DNA of 64,000 nucleotides from Mesodorylaimus sp. YZB2_4 (lineage: Eukaryota > Nematoda > Enoplea > Dorylaimida > Dorylaimidae): assembly GCA_030248295.1 (NCBI GenBank), contig JASANH010001333.1, positions 496,001 to 560,000 of the forward strand, read 5' to 3'. The translations under genes were made by a program, and so were the position numbers. Positions 1-11,720 of this stretch are shown here, one piece after another. Under the pieces are notes generated by a model. That model searched no databases and was not told where the DNA came from. It saw nothing but the letters and a program-made list of their open reading frames with translations. Within the stretch, counting starts at the first letter, position 1. Each line of letters begins with the position of its first letter.

Positions 1-450
1 CAGTGCTGAAGGCGGACCTCAACAAACTCGAAGCTTTCCAAATGCGATGCCTGCGCCAGATCTTGCGAGTATCACTTCGAGATCGCCTTCGAAATGAGGA
101 CATCCGGCGCAGATGCCAACAACAACCACCGATCGAGGAACAAATCCAAAGACGACGACTGCGATGGTTTGGCCATGTCTGCAGAATGAATGGGAGCCGA
201 CTACCACACAAACTCCTCTGGCGTGACCGACCTTCCCAGTGAAGAATCCAACGAACGGCACCAAAGAAAACGTGGCTCAGACAGGTCGAGGAGGACATCA
301 GAAATCGCAGATTAAATATCGAGGAGGCCAGCACAACCGCCTTGGATCGTCCGGCATGGAAACGCGTCGTGAATGAGATTCGACAACCATTGGCACCCGC
401 AGCAGCGTACGGGCTTAGGAGTCGATCCAGACCAAGCGCCAGCTAGGGAT
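1..450 (+). mobile_element. 3' end of a non-LTR retrotransposon (LINE) ORF, decayed
   Basis: The reading frame open from the left edge encodes a typical LINE ORF2 C-terminal tail, with the signature WFGHVCRM near the middle. After an in-frame TGA at about 240 the same frame continues with a PKKTWLRQVEEDI-type segment and an RPAWKRVV segment, ending in TAG at about 445. An AGAAGAAGAAG run follows, a common form of LINE 3' terminus. These are the last residues after the reverse transcriptase; the rest lies outside the window. The internal stop marks it as a dead copy. The clade (CR1-, RTE- or Jockey-like) cannot be fixed from the tail. Confidence 0.75.
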
Positions 451-464
451 CAAAGAAGAAGAAG

Positions 465-718
465 ACTGTAGCGTTTTGGATACTGTAGTCTTTTTTAATG
501 CTGTAGCGTTTCAGATACTGTTGCATTTCAGATACTGTAGCGTTTCGGATACGGTAAGGTTTTGAATACTGTAGTGATTCGAATACTGTAGTATTTCTGA
601 TACTCTAGTGTTTCAGATATTGTAGCTTTTTGGGTACTGCAGCGTTTCAAATACTGTAGTGTTTCGGATACTGCGGTGTTGCAGATACTGCAGTGTTCCG
701 GAAACTGTAGTTTTTCAA
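465..718. repeat. Minisatellite, unit about 19 bp
   Basis: About thirteen diverged tandem copies of a unit close to TACTGTAGTGTTTCGGA run directly after the LINE tail. Copies differ by substitutions and 1-2 bp indels, so the array is old. There is no coding potential. It may have grown from the LINE's 3' microsatellite tail. Confidence 0.8.
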
Positions 719-929
719 GGGGGGTAAGCGAGGGTGGTTACGAAATTTGAAGTTAACTATCACTATCGATCAGTTAAATTCAGTTTCGGCGAAGAGATTA
801 GACGCGCAGATCAGTTTCAGTTACAGTCCACTTAACATATATATATACAGGTTCAGTTTCAGTTACCTGTATTGCTAGGACAAAAGTGAGGCACATTTCT
901 GACTCTTTCACTTGCGTATGGCAGCAGCT

Positions 930-1200
930 ACTCATTAAGGGGAAGCGACAACTTTTTGGCGGTTCCCACATCATGCATGGACAAAGCACAATAAAACTGA
1001 CAGTGAGTATATTTCTTCATCAGCAGGCTATATCTGACAGCAGAAAACATTTAGAAAACTGCTGGGACAAGAGTAAGGCACTTTTTTTAAAAGGACTGAA
1101 TAGTCCTACTTTCCACGTCAAAACACGCTTCACTGTCAAGTTTTTGACGCAACATAAAGACTCTAACGTTTCAGTATTTGGTAGCACAACCAAAATCCTC
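930..1200 (+). repeat. Anonymous dispersed repeat, copy 1
   Basis: Closely similar to 2397-2680 over about 270 bp. Shared landmarks are GGCGGTTCCCACATCAT, TATTTCTTCATCAGCA, ATCTGACAGCAGAAAA and a distal block with TTTTTGACGCA. A third, shorter copy sits at 14520-14625. All three are on the + strand. No terminal inverted repeats or internal Pol III boxes were recognised. Confidence 0.75.
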
Positions 1201-2396
1201 CTACATCCATTAGATTTATTTCTTTTTTTTGTTATGCAACGATCGTATCGATTTGTGAGTCGTCATCTTCTTGAACAGGAAATTTTCGCTGGTTCAGGCC
1301 AATAAAAGTGCAGGCGCACTTCTGCGTTGCGTGTATGAACTTTGCGGCGCCGAGCGTTGGAGAATGCACCTCGAAAATCATCTCGCTCGCACTACAAAAA
1401 CGTCATGCAAATCTTGTGTGCTGCCCGCAAGGAATCCTGGGCCTGTAAGGCCCGTCTCCGACAAGAAAGCAAATAAATCTCGAGGCGAGAAGTGGGAGAC
1501 ATAGGCAACTGATTGAGACTGGCAATGTGAGTTTTTACGGGGGCTTTCTCACAACGCAATTGGTGTTTGGTTTGTTCGCATAACAATGTGAACACCAATT
1601 ATGTTGCGAGAAAACACCAAAAACCTCTCATTCTCGGGTGGAACACGAATCGATGCTTGTGATCAGGCTTGATGCTTGCTCACAGTCTCCAGTAGCCCCA
1701 ACAATTAGGCTCAAGGTAAAACACTATGATTTCATAGCCATGGTGCATGGCGTGCATGCCACACGTTCGAGTAGAAAAGATTCAGTAGAAATCCATTCAC
1801 CGTTTCCACTAGGAGGAAACCCGTCGTGATATGAGTGATTGGCAAAACTCAAAGAGACAAAATCAGCCCACCTGCCGGAATGAGCGCTGTTGCTCAGGGG
1901 TTCAAGACAATGCGCTGAGAACTAACTAGTTCTGGGCTCTACCATCGTCAGACACTATGCTTTTGCGACCCCTTTTGTTTTGTAGCTCTCCTGTAAGTGC
2001 CTACTAGCCTTGCACTTTTGCCAAGACATGCTTCTAACGTTACTAATCATTCTGCGCCTTCACCATTGGCGCATGCCTGCAGTCACAACGTGTGATCAGC
2101 AGGCAGCTTGAGCTTACCAGAACTTTTTATGTGCATGGACAGGCTAGACTTTAAGATTTGAGAAGAGCATCTAATAGGCAGGTATCAGTGCTGCGCCTCA
2201 TTGATTTTCGGCATTTCAAGACAAACAATAGACAGGCGGAAGAGGCATAGAAGATCATTGCAATGTGTTAGTATATGGCGACTGGACCAGCCGACCACAC
2301 TTATAGAGACCCCCGTGCGTAAGTGGACTCTCAGGTTCTCGCAACGAAAATACGAACAACATTTTTCCGTCCTAATAATTCCTGGTCAAGCACCCT

Positions 2397-2680
2397 TACG
2401 CATGTCCTTTAAGGGGAAGGGACAGCTTTGTGGCGGTTCCCACATCATACATGGACAGAGCACAATACAACTGAGTATATTTCTTCATCAGCAACCTATA
2501 TCTGACAGCAGAAAAAGCCAAGAACGACAAAAATTTCAAAACATACAGAAAACTGCTGGGGCAAGAGTAAGGCACTTTTTTTAACAGGACTGAATACTCC
2601 TACTTTAAAACACGCTTTACTGCAAAGTTTTTGACGCAGCATAAAGACTTTAACTCTTCAGTATTTGTGGTAGCACAAGC
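2397..2680 (+). repeat. Anonymous dispersed repeat, copy 2
   Basis: Second copy of the element at 930-1200, differing by substitutions and small indels. It carries an AAGCCAAGAACGACAAAAA segment that is shared with the third copy at 14520-14625 but absent from copy 1. Copies 2 and 3 therefore look more closely related to each other. Confidence 0.75.
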
Positions 2681-3154
2681 GAAATTTTTTATTACCCGCT
2701 CGCACCTGCTCCTCATGGAGTTGACCAGCTTATCAATGAATGACTGAGGAATTTTGGCCCTCACTTTTTAAGACTGAACAGCTCGTCGCAATTTGGCTAT
2801 GTGGTCACTCGAATACGTCTTTCGACTCCATCCCACAAGTTCAAAAATCCAGGGGCCATTGCATTACATTGACTTTTTGCGCAGGAACCATTTTTAGCGT
2901 CTTCTACTAACCATAAGTTTTTTGTGCTTTATGAATTTATTATGTGGAAAACGCCATAAGGCAACGGAGTCATCTACGGAGTATCTGCTGCCCTAATTGA
3001 AACAGTCAAAAACGAGCCTTACTTTTTTCCACTACTGTATATTTTCTGCAAGTGGTGGCTCCCCCGCTACGAGTCCGTGAAATGACCTTTGAGGACATGC
3101 TCTGAAGCAAAGATTTGTTCCTGCATGAACTGATCGTGAGATCTAGGAGCCAGA

Positions 3155-3277
3155 GGCCAGTTTCACAATCGCCTAGGACATGTCCTAAATATTAGGACAC
3201 CCCAACTCCTATCCTACATCACTGCGATTTGATCGTCGTAACTTTAGGACATGTCCCAGCTGATTGTGAAACTGGCC
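3155..3277. mobile_element. 123-bp MITE with about 35-bp terminal inverted repeats
   Basis: The left end GGCCAGTTTCACAATC and right end GATTGTGAAACTGGCC are perfect inverted matches. The similarity continues inward through a GGACATGTCC palindrome on each side. The copy is flanked on both sides by CCAGA, a plausible 5-bp target-site duplication. There is no coding capacity, so it must be mobilised by a transposase encoded elsewhere. Superfamily not assigned. Confidence 0.8.
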
Positions 3278-3634
3278 CCAGATTCACAAGCAGGTACTAA
3301 GATATACCCAGTCCTCTGGATTCGTCCAGGATTGTTAAGTGACCTCACGATCAGGGGTCCATGAAGCAATAATAGATTTTTTTAATGTGCACTATTCTTT
3401 CACGTTGAGCGGACAGCTGCAGATTTTTAGAGCTCAAAAAATGTACTGTACATTTTTTCCCTCTTTTATAATCCTTTGCTAATGGACTCGTCGATGCATT
3501 TGATGCGCACTAAAGCCGTGCAGTAGACGAGCGAGAAATAAGGCGACAGCCAACGTGACATTGCATACCAGTATCACATCTTGTGCTAGGCCCGAATCAC
3601 AGCAACCCACATCACCTGCCTCACCTCAAAATAG

Positions 3635-6600
3635 CTACCAAAACAGAAGTGAACGCAGGAGATACTTGACAAAAGAGAACTTTCGATAGACTAGATGCCA
3701 TTCTGACTCGTTATATACCCCGATATATTGAAGATTACGCGGCGATTTCGACCAGTCGTAATTATTGCTATGGCATTTCTCGTACCATTTTGGTCCGTAC
3801 GTGCTGATAAGAGTATTCACTATGTCGCAGCGCACATGAAAAAGTTGATTTTTCAAGTCCGCTGTGCAGAGGCCCGAATACTTTGGATAAATCTGCCTGA
3901 AATAAAAACTGTACTTGATTTAGTATAGTTTAGAAATATGAATCTAGAATGACTTTATTTTTTTCCGGCCATTACTATCGATCATTCTCATGTAACTGTG
4001 ATTATTTTCCTGATACAGACCGAATAAATCGATTTTGACACCATTTGAGTAAACTACAGTTTGTAGCGAATCTTCTGGCTGAAAAATGTGCGGCATTTAA
4101 TTTTGAGAACTTTGATAAACATGATTAATTACCTTGCCCATTATTTTATCTAAAGCTAAAATTCGGTCCCCTTTCAGTGTTTCAATCAGATCCGGAGTCC
4201 AATCGGTGTCCAAGAATCCCAGATCGATGTCTCTTGTATGAGGTATTATTCCACACTCCCGATACCAGCCTGCAGCAAATTTTAAATATTGGCTTCGGCT
4301 ATTGTAGAAGCAAAGAAACAGATTTCATGATCGAGCAGATCCAGTCTGACCAGGATGCATCTGACCCGACTTCACAACTTAAGTTAGCTGAATGAGATGG
4401 GCTGATCAAATAAGTCAGATCGATGGTCCGATGAGTCAGATCATCGTAGTGTTAACGATCCAGAGTGATTCGGTGAATGACCACAAACCGGAGTGATCCG
4501 ATGAGTGATCACAATCAAGAGAGATCGCTAATTGATCACAATCAAGAGAGATCACTAACTGATCACAATCAAGAGAGATCACTAACTGATCACAATCAGG
4601 AGTGTACAATGGGCGTTCGCAATCAGGAGTGATCGATAAGTGATCACAATCAGGAGTGATCGATAGGTGATCAAAATCAGGAGTGATCACAATCGGGAGT
4701 GATCGATAAGTGATCACAATCGGGAGTGATCTATAAGTGATTACAATCTGGAGTGATCGATAAGTAATCACAATCAGGAGTGATCGATAAGCGATCAAAA
4801 TCGGGGGTGATCGATGAGTGATCACAATCAGAAGTGATCCGAGTGACCAATTATCGAATCAGGCTTCTGATCAATCAATAAAATCAACATTTGATTTGTA
4901 CTCACTGAATGTGCTGTCCCAGATCTGCGATCACAGATGCTGTCTTATGCGGAAGAGGAATGTGAAACATTGACAGGTCTAGGTAGAGAGTATCAGAGAA
5001 GCGGAGTAAGTAAGAAATCTCACAGAGCGCACTGCAGATGCTTTTCCTTATTGTACTGTACAGTAGATTCCTTGTTCGGGACATGTCAATGTTCACATTC
5101 CGTTTCCTCATAGGACCAGCCTCGTGGCCTGGTCGTTGGGCGTCTGCCTCTTCCGCCAGGTGCGCAGTTACGGGCGAGTGTTCGACTCCCGGGCTGGTAA
5201 ATCAGTTCGTGTAAAATGTGTCCCTTCACCCTCGAGTGCGCATAAGCGTTCGGTGATGTGGTAAACAATGAACATGATGAACATAAGCAGCATCTGTGAC
5301 TGCTGGTTCTGGGGAAACTACTGCATTCAGGCAGAGGCACAGAAATCGAACTTCGGGGCTCCCTACTTGCAGCCTTTGCGCTACAGTTTCACATAGTATC
5401 ATCTTGATGAAGCTGGACACACAGAATACCAAACCGTCAGTACAGTGTGCAGAAGTAGAGTAGTCTGCCATGAATCATCATCTAATACTTCTCTGCACGA
5501 GTGGTTCACCCAGTCATTCGCATTCACATTTACAGGGTCTGAGCGAGTGAAAATGTGCAAAGGGGCTCCTATTCTAGGACTAAACCAGGGCGCCCTCGCC
5601 TACCACACATCATTTATCTCGCTCGTCTATCGATCTGATAGAGAATTACAATATCGCGGTGAGGGGCGGCAATTGTTCCATAAAACTTCTTTGGTTGGAC
5701 CCCGCGCCACCTCAGTCCTGATATCTCTCACGGCAAGTTCCCTGTCACCTTTGCCGAGGGCTTCTGTGCCTGATTCACGAATCGGGGATGATACAAGGCG
5801 AGAACGCATGATCCTCCCCGACTGGCGTTCATTGACCAGTTTCGTGATCTTTACTCGCTCTGCGTCTGCACTTTACGGTACTGGGTGAGTCAGAGCGAGT
5901 GTGTGGCAGGTGATTAATCCAGATGGGACACTGAACTTCTTTTTTTCCTTATAAGGTGCAAATTTTATGCGTGATTTTTGGGAATCTTTTTTTAACAAAG
6001 TAAAGCCAAAATCAATACCAGAGGTTGGCGCTCAAGGGACACCGCGATTTAATCAGACCAAGAGGGTGACAAAATCGCCTAGTAGTTCAGACGACTCGAA
6101 AATAGTTCCCTACCTAAAGCTGTCCCATCGTAGAGTATAAGGCTGATTCCTAATTTATAAGCCAGATCGCGATAATAAGCCAATGCATCGACGACACTAT
6201 CGCTGATGAATGGTGCCCTTCGATACATATCTGGATACTGCTGTCGTAATAATGAAGCCGAACTGCGATTACATTCAAGAAATATTGATCTGGGCCATTG
6301 CCATAAAAACCCTTTGATTGGATAAGGTATGAATAAATTAATTTTATCGTCGTTCTGTTCAAGTCGGGCCAAATTTAATCTGAATAAAATACAACATTTT
6401 TATTTCGAAATTATTCCAAAAAATGTAGAATACTTGAAAAACGCACGGGGCGGTTCAACAATCGAGTCATTCGTGCCATGAATTCCATGAAGAAGCCAGT
6501 AATTTTGGCGATATTCAAAACGAAGGAGTTTAAATAAGGTATCAGAAATGGTTAGCGAGGTGGAATTTTGGCAATTCGTAGGTGTTAGATCGTTTCCGGT

Positions 6601-9600
6601 CGTTTTGTTAATCTAAACACTCATACATTATCCATTGTCAAGCGCACTCGAGGGCTAAGGAGCACATATTTTTGACAATCATTTGTTACCCAGGCGGGAG
6701 TCGAACCCTCCCCTCTAAGTGCGCAGCCAGCGTGAGAGGCAGACGCCTAACTGCTAGGCTGGCACAAGTCGCATTCATGCTCTTGTGATGAAGCTGTGCT
6801 GAAATGATAGCTTACGTCTGTGTGTGAGTGATAGTGTAATGCTGCCTACTTCTGGTCGGGCGTGTGCGTTGTTATGCTAGAGACACCGTTGGTTGACTGT
6901 CATCGAGAGTAGTTGCGTACCTACTATCTGTTTTCTTTGGGAATTTACACGCGGCACTATGCCACAACGTGGCGGGCGGGTATATTCCCAAAGAAACCAG
7001 GTTATACGTGCGTTTCGGGAATATTTGTGGGGTCAATAATTGAGTATGGCTCATCGTAGTCTGTCGTGAGTTGGCTCGGTTGTGAGTCCTCATACTACAG
7101 CCCCTGAGAATCCCAGCCAAAGACAAGTGGTTAGACGAGGGACATCGGGATAGTCGATACACTCACATAATAAAACTGCAGATTTGGGGTGCGCACTGTG
7201 ACTTCCACCCCTTGCACGGGTGGTGGAGCCTACACGGGTCTCTGCAGGTACGAATCACTCACTGCGCGGTCCCAATAGCCGGACTATGCCGACTAGCGGA
7301 CACCTCCACGACGGGTCGATCGTACACAAATACACGAGCAGGTAATATACGAATGAGTAGGGAGCCGAACTAGAAGCCTGACACGGCCGTACTAGACGGA
7401 ATCACCAACGTGAACTGAGGACTTAGAAACCACACCGTGTCAGGTGGGCTGACGGCCTAAAACCAGTATGGAGAGATACCGGTTTGATCTGGCTAGATCT
7501 GACCCTGTGCCAAGCGGGCAGAACACGCGGAGGTACTAACACGTGCTGGAAACACACGTGCCATGCGGATGAGGGTGGAGGCACCACTTGCACGGAGAGG
7601 TGCGGGTTACAGCACACACGCAGACAGCGGGAAAAATCGTATTACTACAGATTTTCAGGGCGTCCAACCTTGAACACATGAACGAGGGTCACAGTTACAG
7701 CAAGGCTTTCAGACTCCTTGATGCCAGAAAGTCCGCTCACATTGTTAGCCTGTGAACTGTAAATCCTGACTTTTGGTTTATGTGGATTGGGCTCGAGCTG
7801 TCCTAGTGGCTTAGAGCTTTCAACCTGTTTAGTACTTAGTTTAGTACGTACATAGCCAGCCAGCAGTCATGCGGACAAGCGGGGCCATGCTGTCAGGTGA
7901 CCAGCTCTCACGGGGTTTTCTCTGTGTGTCTCTACTGGGAGCGCTCCCACACCAGGGCATCCTGTGCAAGCACCAGCGCCCCAGGATGATACTGGGCGAG
8001 AAGGGAGCGTCCCCGAGAAGGGAGGGATCTACAGACCAAGGTTTTTTTAATTTTTGTCAACCGAAGCCTATTTTGCCACACAGCCAGCAGACAAACCTTA
8101 TGAGCAGGGTTTGCGGAGAGCAGCTCTCACAGCAGCGTCCCTCTGCGTGCCTCCACGCAAGGCGGGGCATCCTAGACTGAGCACCGACTTTTTAGGACAA
8201 TGGCGGGAGGGCTTCGAACTGAACCCTGTCGGTGTATGACAGCCGAGACTGTCTCTTCGCTTGGCTTCTGTCTCTCCACTTGGAGCACCTTTAGGACATT
8301 GGCTGAGTCACCCATGGTCCAGCGTGCGAGGTTCGCGCGTGTTTATGGTTCGCAAACCGACCTCCATCACCGGGGATCGAATGCAAGACGACTCCAGCCA
8401 CTTGCTATCAAGCAGTACAGGCAGACGGATGCCGAACCGCTGCACCACCACAGCCCCTCCAGGTCAGGGTTGCTGGGCCCAAGCAATGCGAGACCAACGC
8501 CAACTACTGGGCCACCGCGCCTCAGTAAATCTCCATTTGTATCCATCGCATTAAACTAAAACTTACCATGCCATTGGGCAATAAAGCAAGTCTGTATTCT
8601 CTAAGATCACGACATTCGTGGCATAAAGTGGATGTGAGCAGGCACTGAATGCATGCATGGTCCAACAAGAGCATGTAACAATGGGACGTATGCAGCCACT
8701 CAACCATAGTAAGGCGAAATGCATTTTGAAGACGTTGCGAATCAATCTGCAAAAGAAACCATTCTGTTTTTACTCGCTACAAGTGTTGCTGGCCCGCGCA
8801 CGTTGTGCTTTACTGTACAAGTATCTTTCTGGTCAGTAGTCCAATCAGTCTGACCTAATCGCGAGCGCGATTGAGATTTCTACTCCGCTTTGCCAAATGA
8901 CAAAAATGGGTCAGAGATAATAAACAGAGGCTGATGCGATTCAGTGCGTCTGCACCCAGTTTTCTCCGCTATTGAGGTAGAGGTTCCTTGGTGGTTCGAT
9001 GTGTCCTTTCCAGTCCGTGTCAATGATGAGTCGCTTTCTTCAAAAGTTTCTTTGTTCATGAAGAATTTCTGAAAATCTGCAACCCGCCTGCAACCTGCAA
9101 TCCTGCAACGAGGCGCAATTTGATACCTGATGCGACTCACCAGTCACACGTACTGGGCACATCGACCATGGGGTCCCTGGAACCTCTGCATCTTTAACTT
9201 GAAACTTGAGTCGCGAATGACAGAGATGCATGATGAGCCCATGAGTGTTTATGGCGCATACCATCACGTAGTGCCAGCTTTATTTTCTCGCATCAGATAT
9301 CGAATGACAGCTGGTTGCTCAATTTTCAACGCAGACGCTCCACAAAGTTGACGCAGAGATCCACGATGAACCTATGACTGTTTATGGGAAACATATCACA
9401 GCGCGCTGTCATCTCTGTTCTAACACATTAGATATCGAATTACCGCTCAGGCACTTTTCATGACAAACAATCTTCGAAAACAGAGACTCACTAGTAACAA
9501 GAGCTGAGCTAACCATAAAAATGGATGCTCTATCAAATGGTGCCCGTCTTTAGGCTGCTTGTTAGCTAGCTTTAAGCACGGCTAACTTAAAAACACAGCA

Positions 9601-9944
9601 CTTAAATCGAAAGTGCTCGCACATACGGCGAAGAGGGTAATTGAATGCTTCGTAACGACCAGCCTGCCTGCACTAAATGGTCGTCAACAGCCTTCATTAT
9701 CGCAATTTTCTGAAGCTAACTAACAACAGCGAGCATGAATGTGGTACCAGCACCAATAGTGTATGCTTACCTGAACACGCATAATTTCCAGCTCTGGAAC
9801 GGGATGCCGATATGGGTCTTTCGAAAAAATAATCAGACACCACAAAAACGAAACTAAAACAACTAACGTTACAGCCAAACATCTTCTTCTTATAAATAAT
9901 TTTTTTTGAAGACAATAAATTGATGGTGGAAAATTTTTGACCAT
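3635..9944 (-). CDS. FKTN-like: Fukutin-like LicD-family transferase, seven exons
   Basis: Exons on the complement: 9771-9944, 8567-8746, 6434-6612, 6114-6379, 4133-4269, 3954-4078, 3635-3896; phases 0/0/2/1/0/2 all join, giving about 440 aa (human fukutin is 461). ATG at 9944 lies in CCAAGATGG. Residues 22-40 form an uncleaved signal anchor after KKLFIRRR, predicting a Golgi type II protein. The LicD core reads GTALG joined to WYRECGIIPHTRDIDLG, with the DxD-type metal-binding DID; the last exon has YGPKWYEK and DWSKSPRN, both typical of the fukutin C-terminus. Known of the family: vertebrate fukutin transfers ribitol-5-phosphate to alpha-dystroglycan glycans. The exact substrate here is inference. 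Introns 2 and 4 carry SINEs, and intron 4 a minisatellite. Confidence 0.9.
4478..4840. repeat. Minisatellite, unit about 30 bp, in intron 4 of the fukutin-like gene
   Basis: About a dozen tandem copies of a unit close to AGTGATCACAATCAGGAG plus TGATCGATA. Two sub-families are visible: an AAGAGAGATCACTAAC type on the left and a GGAGTGATCGATAAG type on the right. The units are rich in TGATCA and ATCGAT palindromes. The minus-strand 129-aa open frame here is only the repeat read as VITYRSLPI units. Confidence 0.9.
5115..5255 (+). mobile_element. tRNA-like SINE, family A
   Basis: An A-box-like CGTGGCCTGGTCGTTGGG is followed about 55 bp later by a B-box GTGTTCGACTCCCGG and then by CACCCTCGAGTGCGCA, a block shared with other family A copies. 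The spacing is that of a tRNA promoter but the arms do not form a clean cloverleaf. It lies in intron 4 of the fukutin-like gene. Confidence 0.7.
5690..5900 (-). mobile_element. SINE family B fragment
   Basis: It contains the reverse of the family B core: CCCGACTGGCGTTCATTGACCAGTTTC.. followed by TTTACTCGCTCTGCG and GGTACTGGGTGAGTC. The same order appears in the copies at 17857-18110, 57663-58995 and 62420-62645. Copy boundaries are approximate. Confidence 0.55.
6635..6775 (-). mobile_element. tRNA-like SINE, family A
   Basis: Reverse-complement B-box GGCGGGAGTCGAACCCTCC near 6693-6711, followed by AAGTGCGCAGCCAGCGTGAGAGGCAGACGCC.., as in the copies at 11340 and 41080. It lies in intron 2 of the fukutin-like gene, antisense to none of its exons. 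Confidence 0.75.
7865..8515 (-). mobile_element. SINE cluster: family B fragment plus family C copy
   Basis: The left part (about 7900-8045) has GGTGACCAGCTCTCACGG, the family B tail. The right part (about 8100-8510) is family C. Read on the complement, family C starts with a Pol III A-box-like GTGGTGCAGCGGTTCGG, then a B-box ATTCGATCCCCGG, then GTGATGGAGGTCGGTTTGCG. Family C also occurs at 18525-18680 and 54090-54368. Inside intron 2 of the fukutin-like gene. Confidence 0.65.
9218..9445. repeat. Local tandem duplication, about 130-bp spacing
   Basis: CAGAGATGCATGATGAGCCC at 9220 and CAGAGATCCACGATGAACC at about 9354 begin two diverged copies that continue through GTTTATGG and end near GATATCGAAT. 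They lie in intron 1 of the fukutin-like gene. On the complement each gives a short open stretch, but the phases do not fit that gene, so I call it non-coding. Confidence 0.6.
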
Positions 9945-11059
9945 CTTGGCTGAAATATGGCTCCTAAAATGGGAGGGGGGGCAATTAGGAATAGAATGAT
10001 CACGCTAGAAAGTTGTAGTCACCGAGAAGACAGATTTATAAATCTCGGGTAATAAAAAAATGTTAGAAATCGCTCGCTAGACAGCCTAGTCACCAAAAAA
10101 TTATTGAGCGTTTTGATAAAATTCAAACTAATGGAAGCGTCAGTTAAAAATCTGTCGTACATCGATTAGCCGCGATGTACATAGGAGAACAAGGCGGGGA
10201 GAAATTGTTTCGACCGTCGCTACCGGAGCTTAGCTACGCTTATGAAATATTCCGCACTCTGACAGAGATGTATCTGCTGCCATGAACAGCCATGACTGAA
10301 TTCTAGTGGTCTTGCTCGGTAGACCTACTCCGTGCGACTCGTTACAGGACCTTAGAGATCAGACTTTTGCAGACAGTACACTCAGCAAACTTCTCGCGTA
10401 GGCCAGATGCCGCGAAGTCTGCTTTCTTAAGAAGGCCGCCCTTTCACCCCTCCCCCCATAGTAGGCTTGGGACGCCACCAAGTAAGCTATTGGAAGCGAA
10501 AGCTACTGGGAACAAGACGAATGACATAAAGTGCAAGTTCGCTAGCAGGTGACCCACTTGATCTCGTCATCTCTTAAAAGTTAGTACCAGAAGAGTGCAT
10601 ATACTTATCGCATTCACGTATGAAAGGTTGGTACTGGTTCCAGCAAGTACGGCTATGATGTAGATTCCTGTTTGCAAGCCACTTATACCAGAGCACTCTA
10701 GTACTGTATGCGCGTACAAGGTTGCGAGAAGCGGGTGGTGGTCTTGTGTCCTGCTTTCCGTGGAATAAACCTTGGGAATATAAACGGACACAACTTGTTG
10801 TGTGCAGAAATAATAAGTGGAGCAGGTACTCTAGAAAATATAGATTTTATAAGGAAACCGCAAATGCAAAAAAAAATTTGTATGCATGGAGAATAAAAAA
10901 CACAAAATACACAAGTGGAAAGACAGAGCTCGTCGAACCGATCAAATCGAAAAAGCCAGTCCACTGTTCTGCTACCAGTTTGTCGCCCTGGTCCTCGTGC
11001 CGGGGAAGACACAAGACAAGAGACCCAGAGTTTCTTCTCAACGTATACGTCGAAAAGAA

Positions 11060-11720
11060 ATTCTACGTCTTATTCAACTTTAAACTTATTTAACAATTCA
11101 AGAGTCTTATTTAATTTTAACTCAGCGAACAAGCTTCGTTCACACACTCACATTTAGTCCACGAGTGTCGATGTCTTGAATATTTCTTATCCTGTAAACT
11201 GTACCCGCTACCTTACTAGTCCTAAGATGTACTGTCGAAAAAAGTTTTTCTTGTGAGCATTATTAGTCTCTCAGAGTCACTATCGCTGTAGCCTCATTAA
11301 AATCTCACCAGGCTTTTTCTTCTCAGAGTTCTCATCTTATGTCATACTTTATCCGTAGCCAAGCACTATACAGCGCACTCGGGCGGGGGTCGAACCCTCC
11401 CCAGTAAGTGCGCACCCAGCGTGAGAAGCAGACGCCGAACCCACTAGGCCCGGAGACCCAGAGTCTGCGGGTCAAGGAAGAAACTGTGGGTCTCTGAGAG
11501 AACTCTGAGAAGAAATAGCCTGGTTAGATTTTGATCAGGCGACAGACTAATAATTCTCACAAGAAAAACCTTTCGCGGCAGTGCATAAGGTACAGTTTAC
11601 AGGAAAAAAAATATTCAAGACATTGACACTCGTGGACTGAATGTGTGTGTGCGTGTGTACGCAAGGCTTGTTCGCTGAGTTTGAAGTTGAATACTTCCCT
11701 TGAATAAGTTGAAAAAAGGA
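11060..11720. mobile_element. Large foldback (inverted-repeat) element interrupted by a SINE
   Basis: Left arm about 11065-11340 and right arm about 11480-11715 are imperfect inverted repeats of roughly 230 bp. Matching blocks include TCAGCGAACAAGC against GCTTGTTCGCTGA, CACGAGTGTCGATGTCTTGAA against its complement near 11617-11637, and TGTAAACTGTACC against GGTACAGTTTACA. The innermost block is TCACCAGGC..CAGAGTTCTC. The loop holds a minus-strand family A SINE (about 11340-11455). No transposase frame is seen. Confidence 0.75.
11340..11455 (-). mobile_element. tRNA-like SINE, family A, nested in a foldback element
   Basis: Reverse B-box GGGGGTCGAACCCTCC at about 11385-11400. CGCACCCAGCGTGAGAAGC follows on one side and the tail block TCATACTTTATCCGTAGCC on the other. 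It sits in the loop of the inverted repeat 11060-11720, so it either inserted after that element formed or was captured by it. Confidence 0.75.

Larger units (their letters stand above)
719..3634. other. Intergenic, repeat-bearing, no supported gene
   Basis: No convincing exon is seen. The stretch holds two copies of an anonymous direct repeat (about 930-1200 and 2397-2680) and a MITE (3155-3277), listed separately. The open frames at 886-1305 and 2201-2584 lie across the two repeat copies and differ by indels, so they are not treated as genes. Confidence 0.6.

Noticed and set aside
886-1305. 139-aa open frame
   Set aside because: It overlaps a dispersed repeat whose other copies have indels that change the frame.
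4436-4825. 129-aa repetitive open frame that could be taken for a repeat protein or a CRISPR-like array
   Set aside because: It is the 30-bp minisatellite read as protein; no unique spacers, and it lies in an intron of a spliced gene.
8880-9267. Possible extra exon of the fukutin-like gene in intron 1
   Set aside because: A donor-like GACTG|GTGAGTC exists, but the phases do not fit between exons 1 and 2, which already join cleanly, and the stretch is a local tandem duplication.
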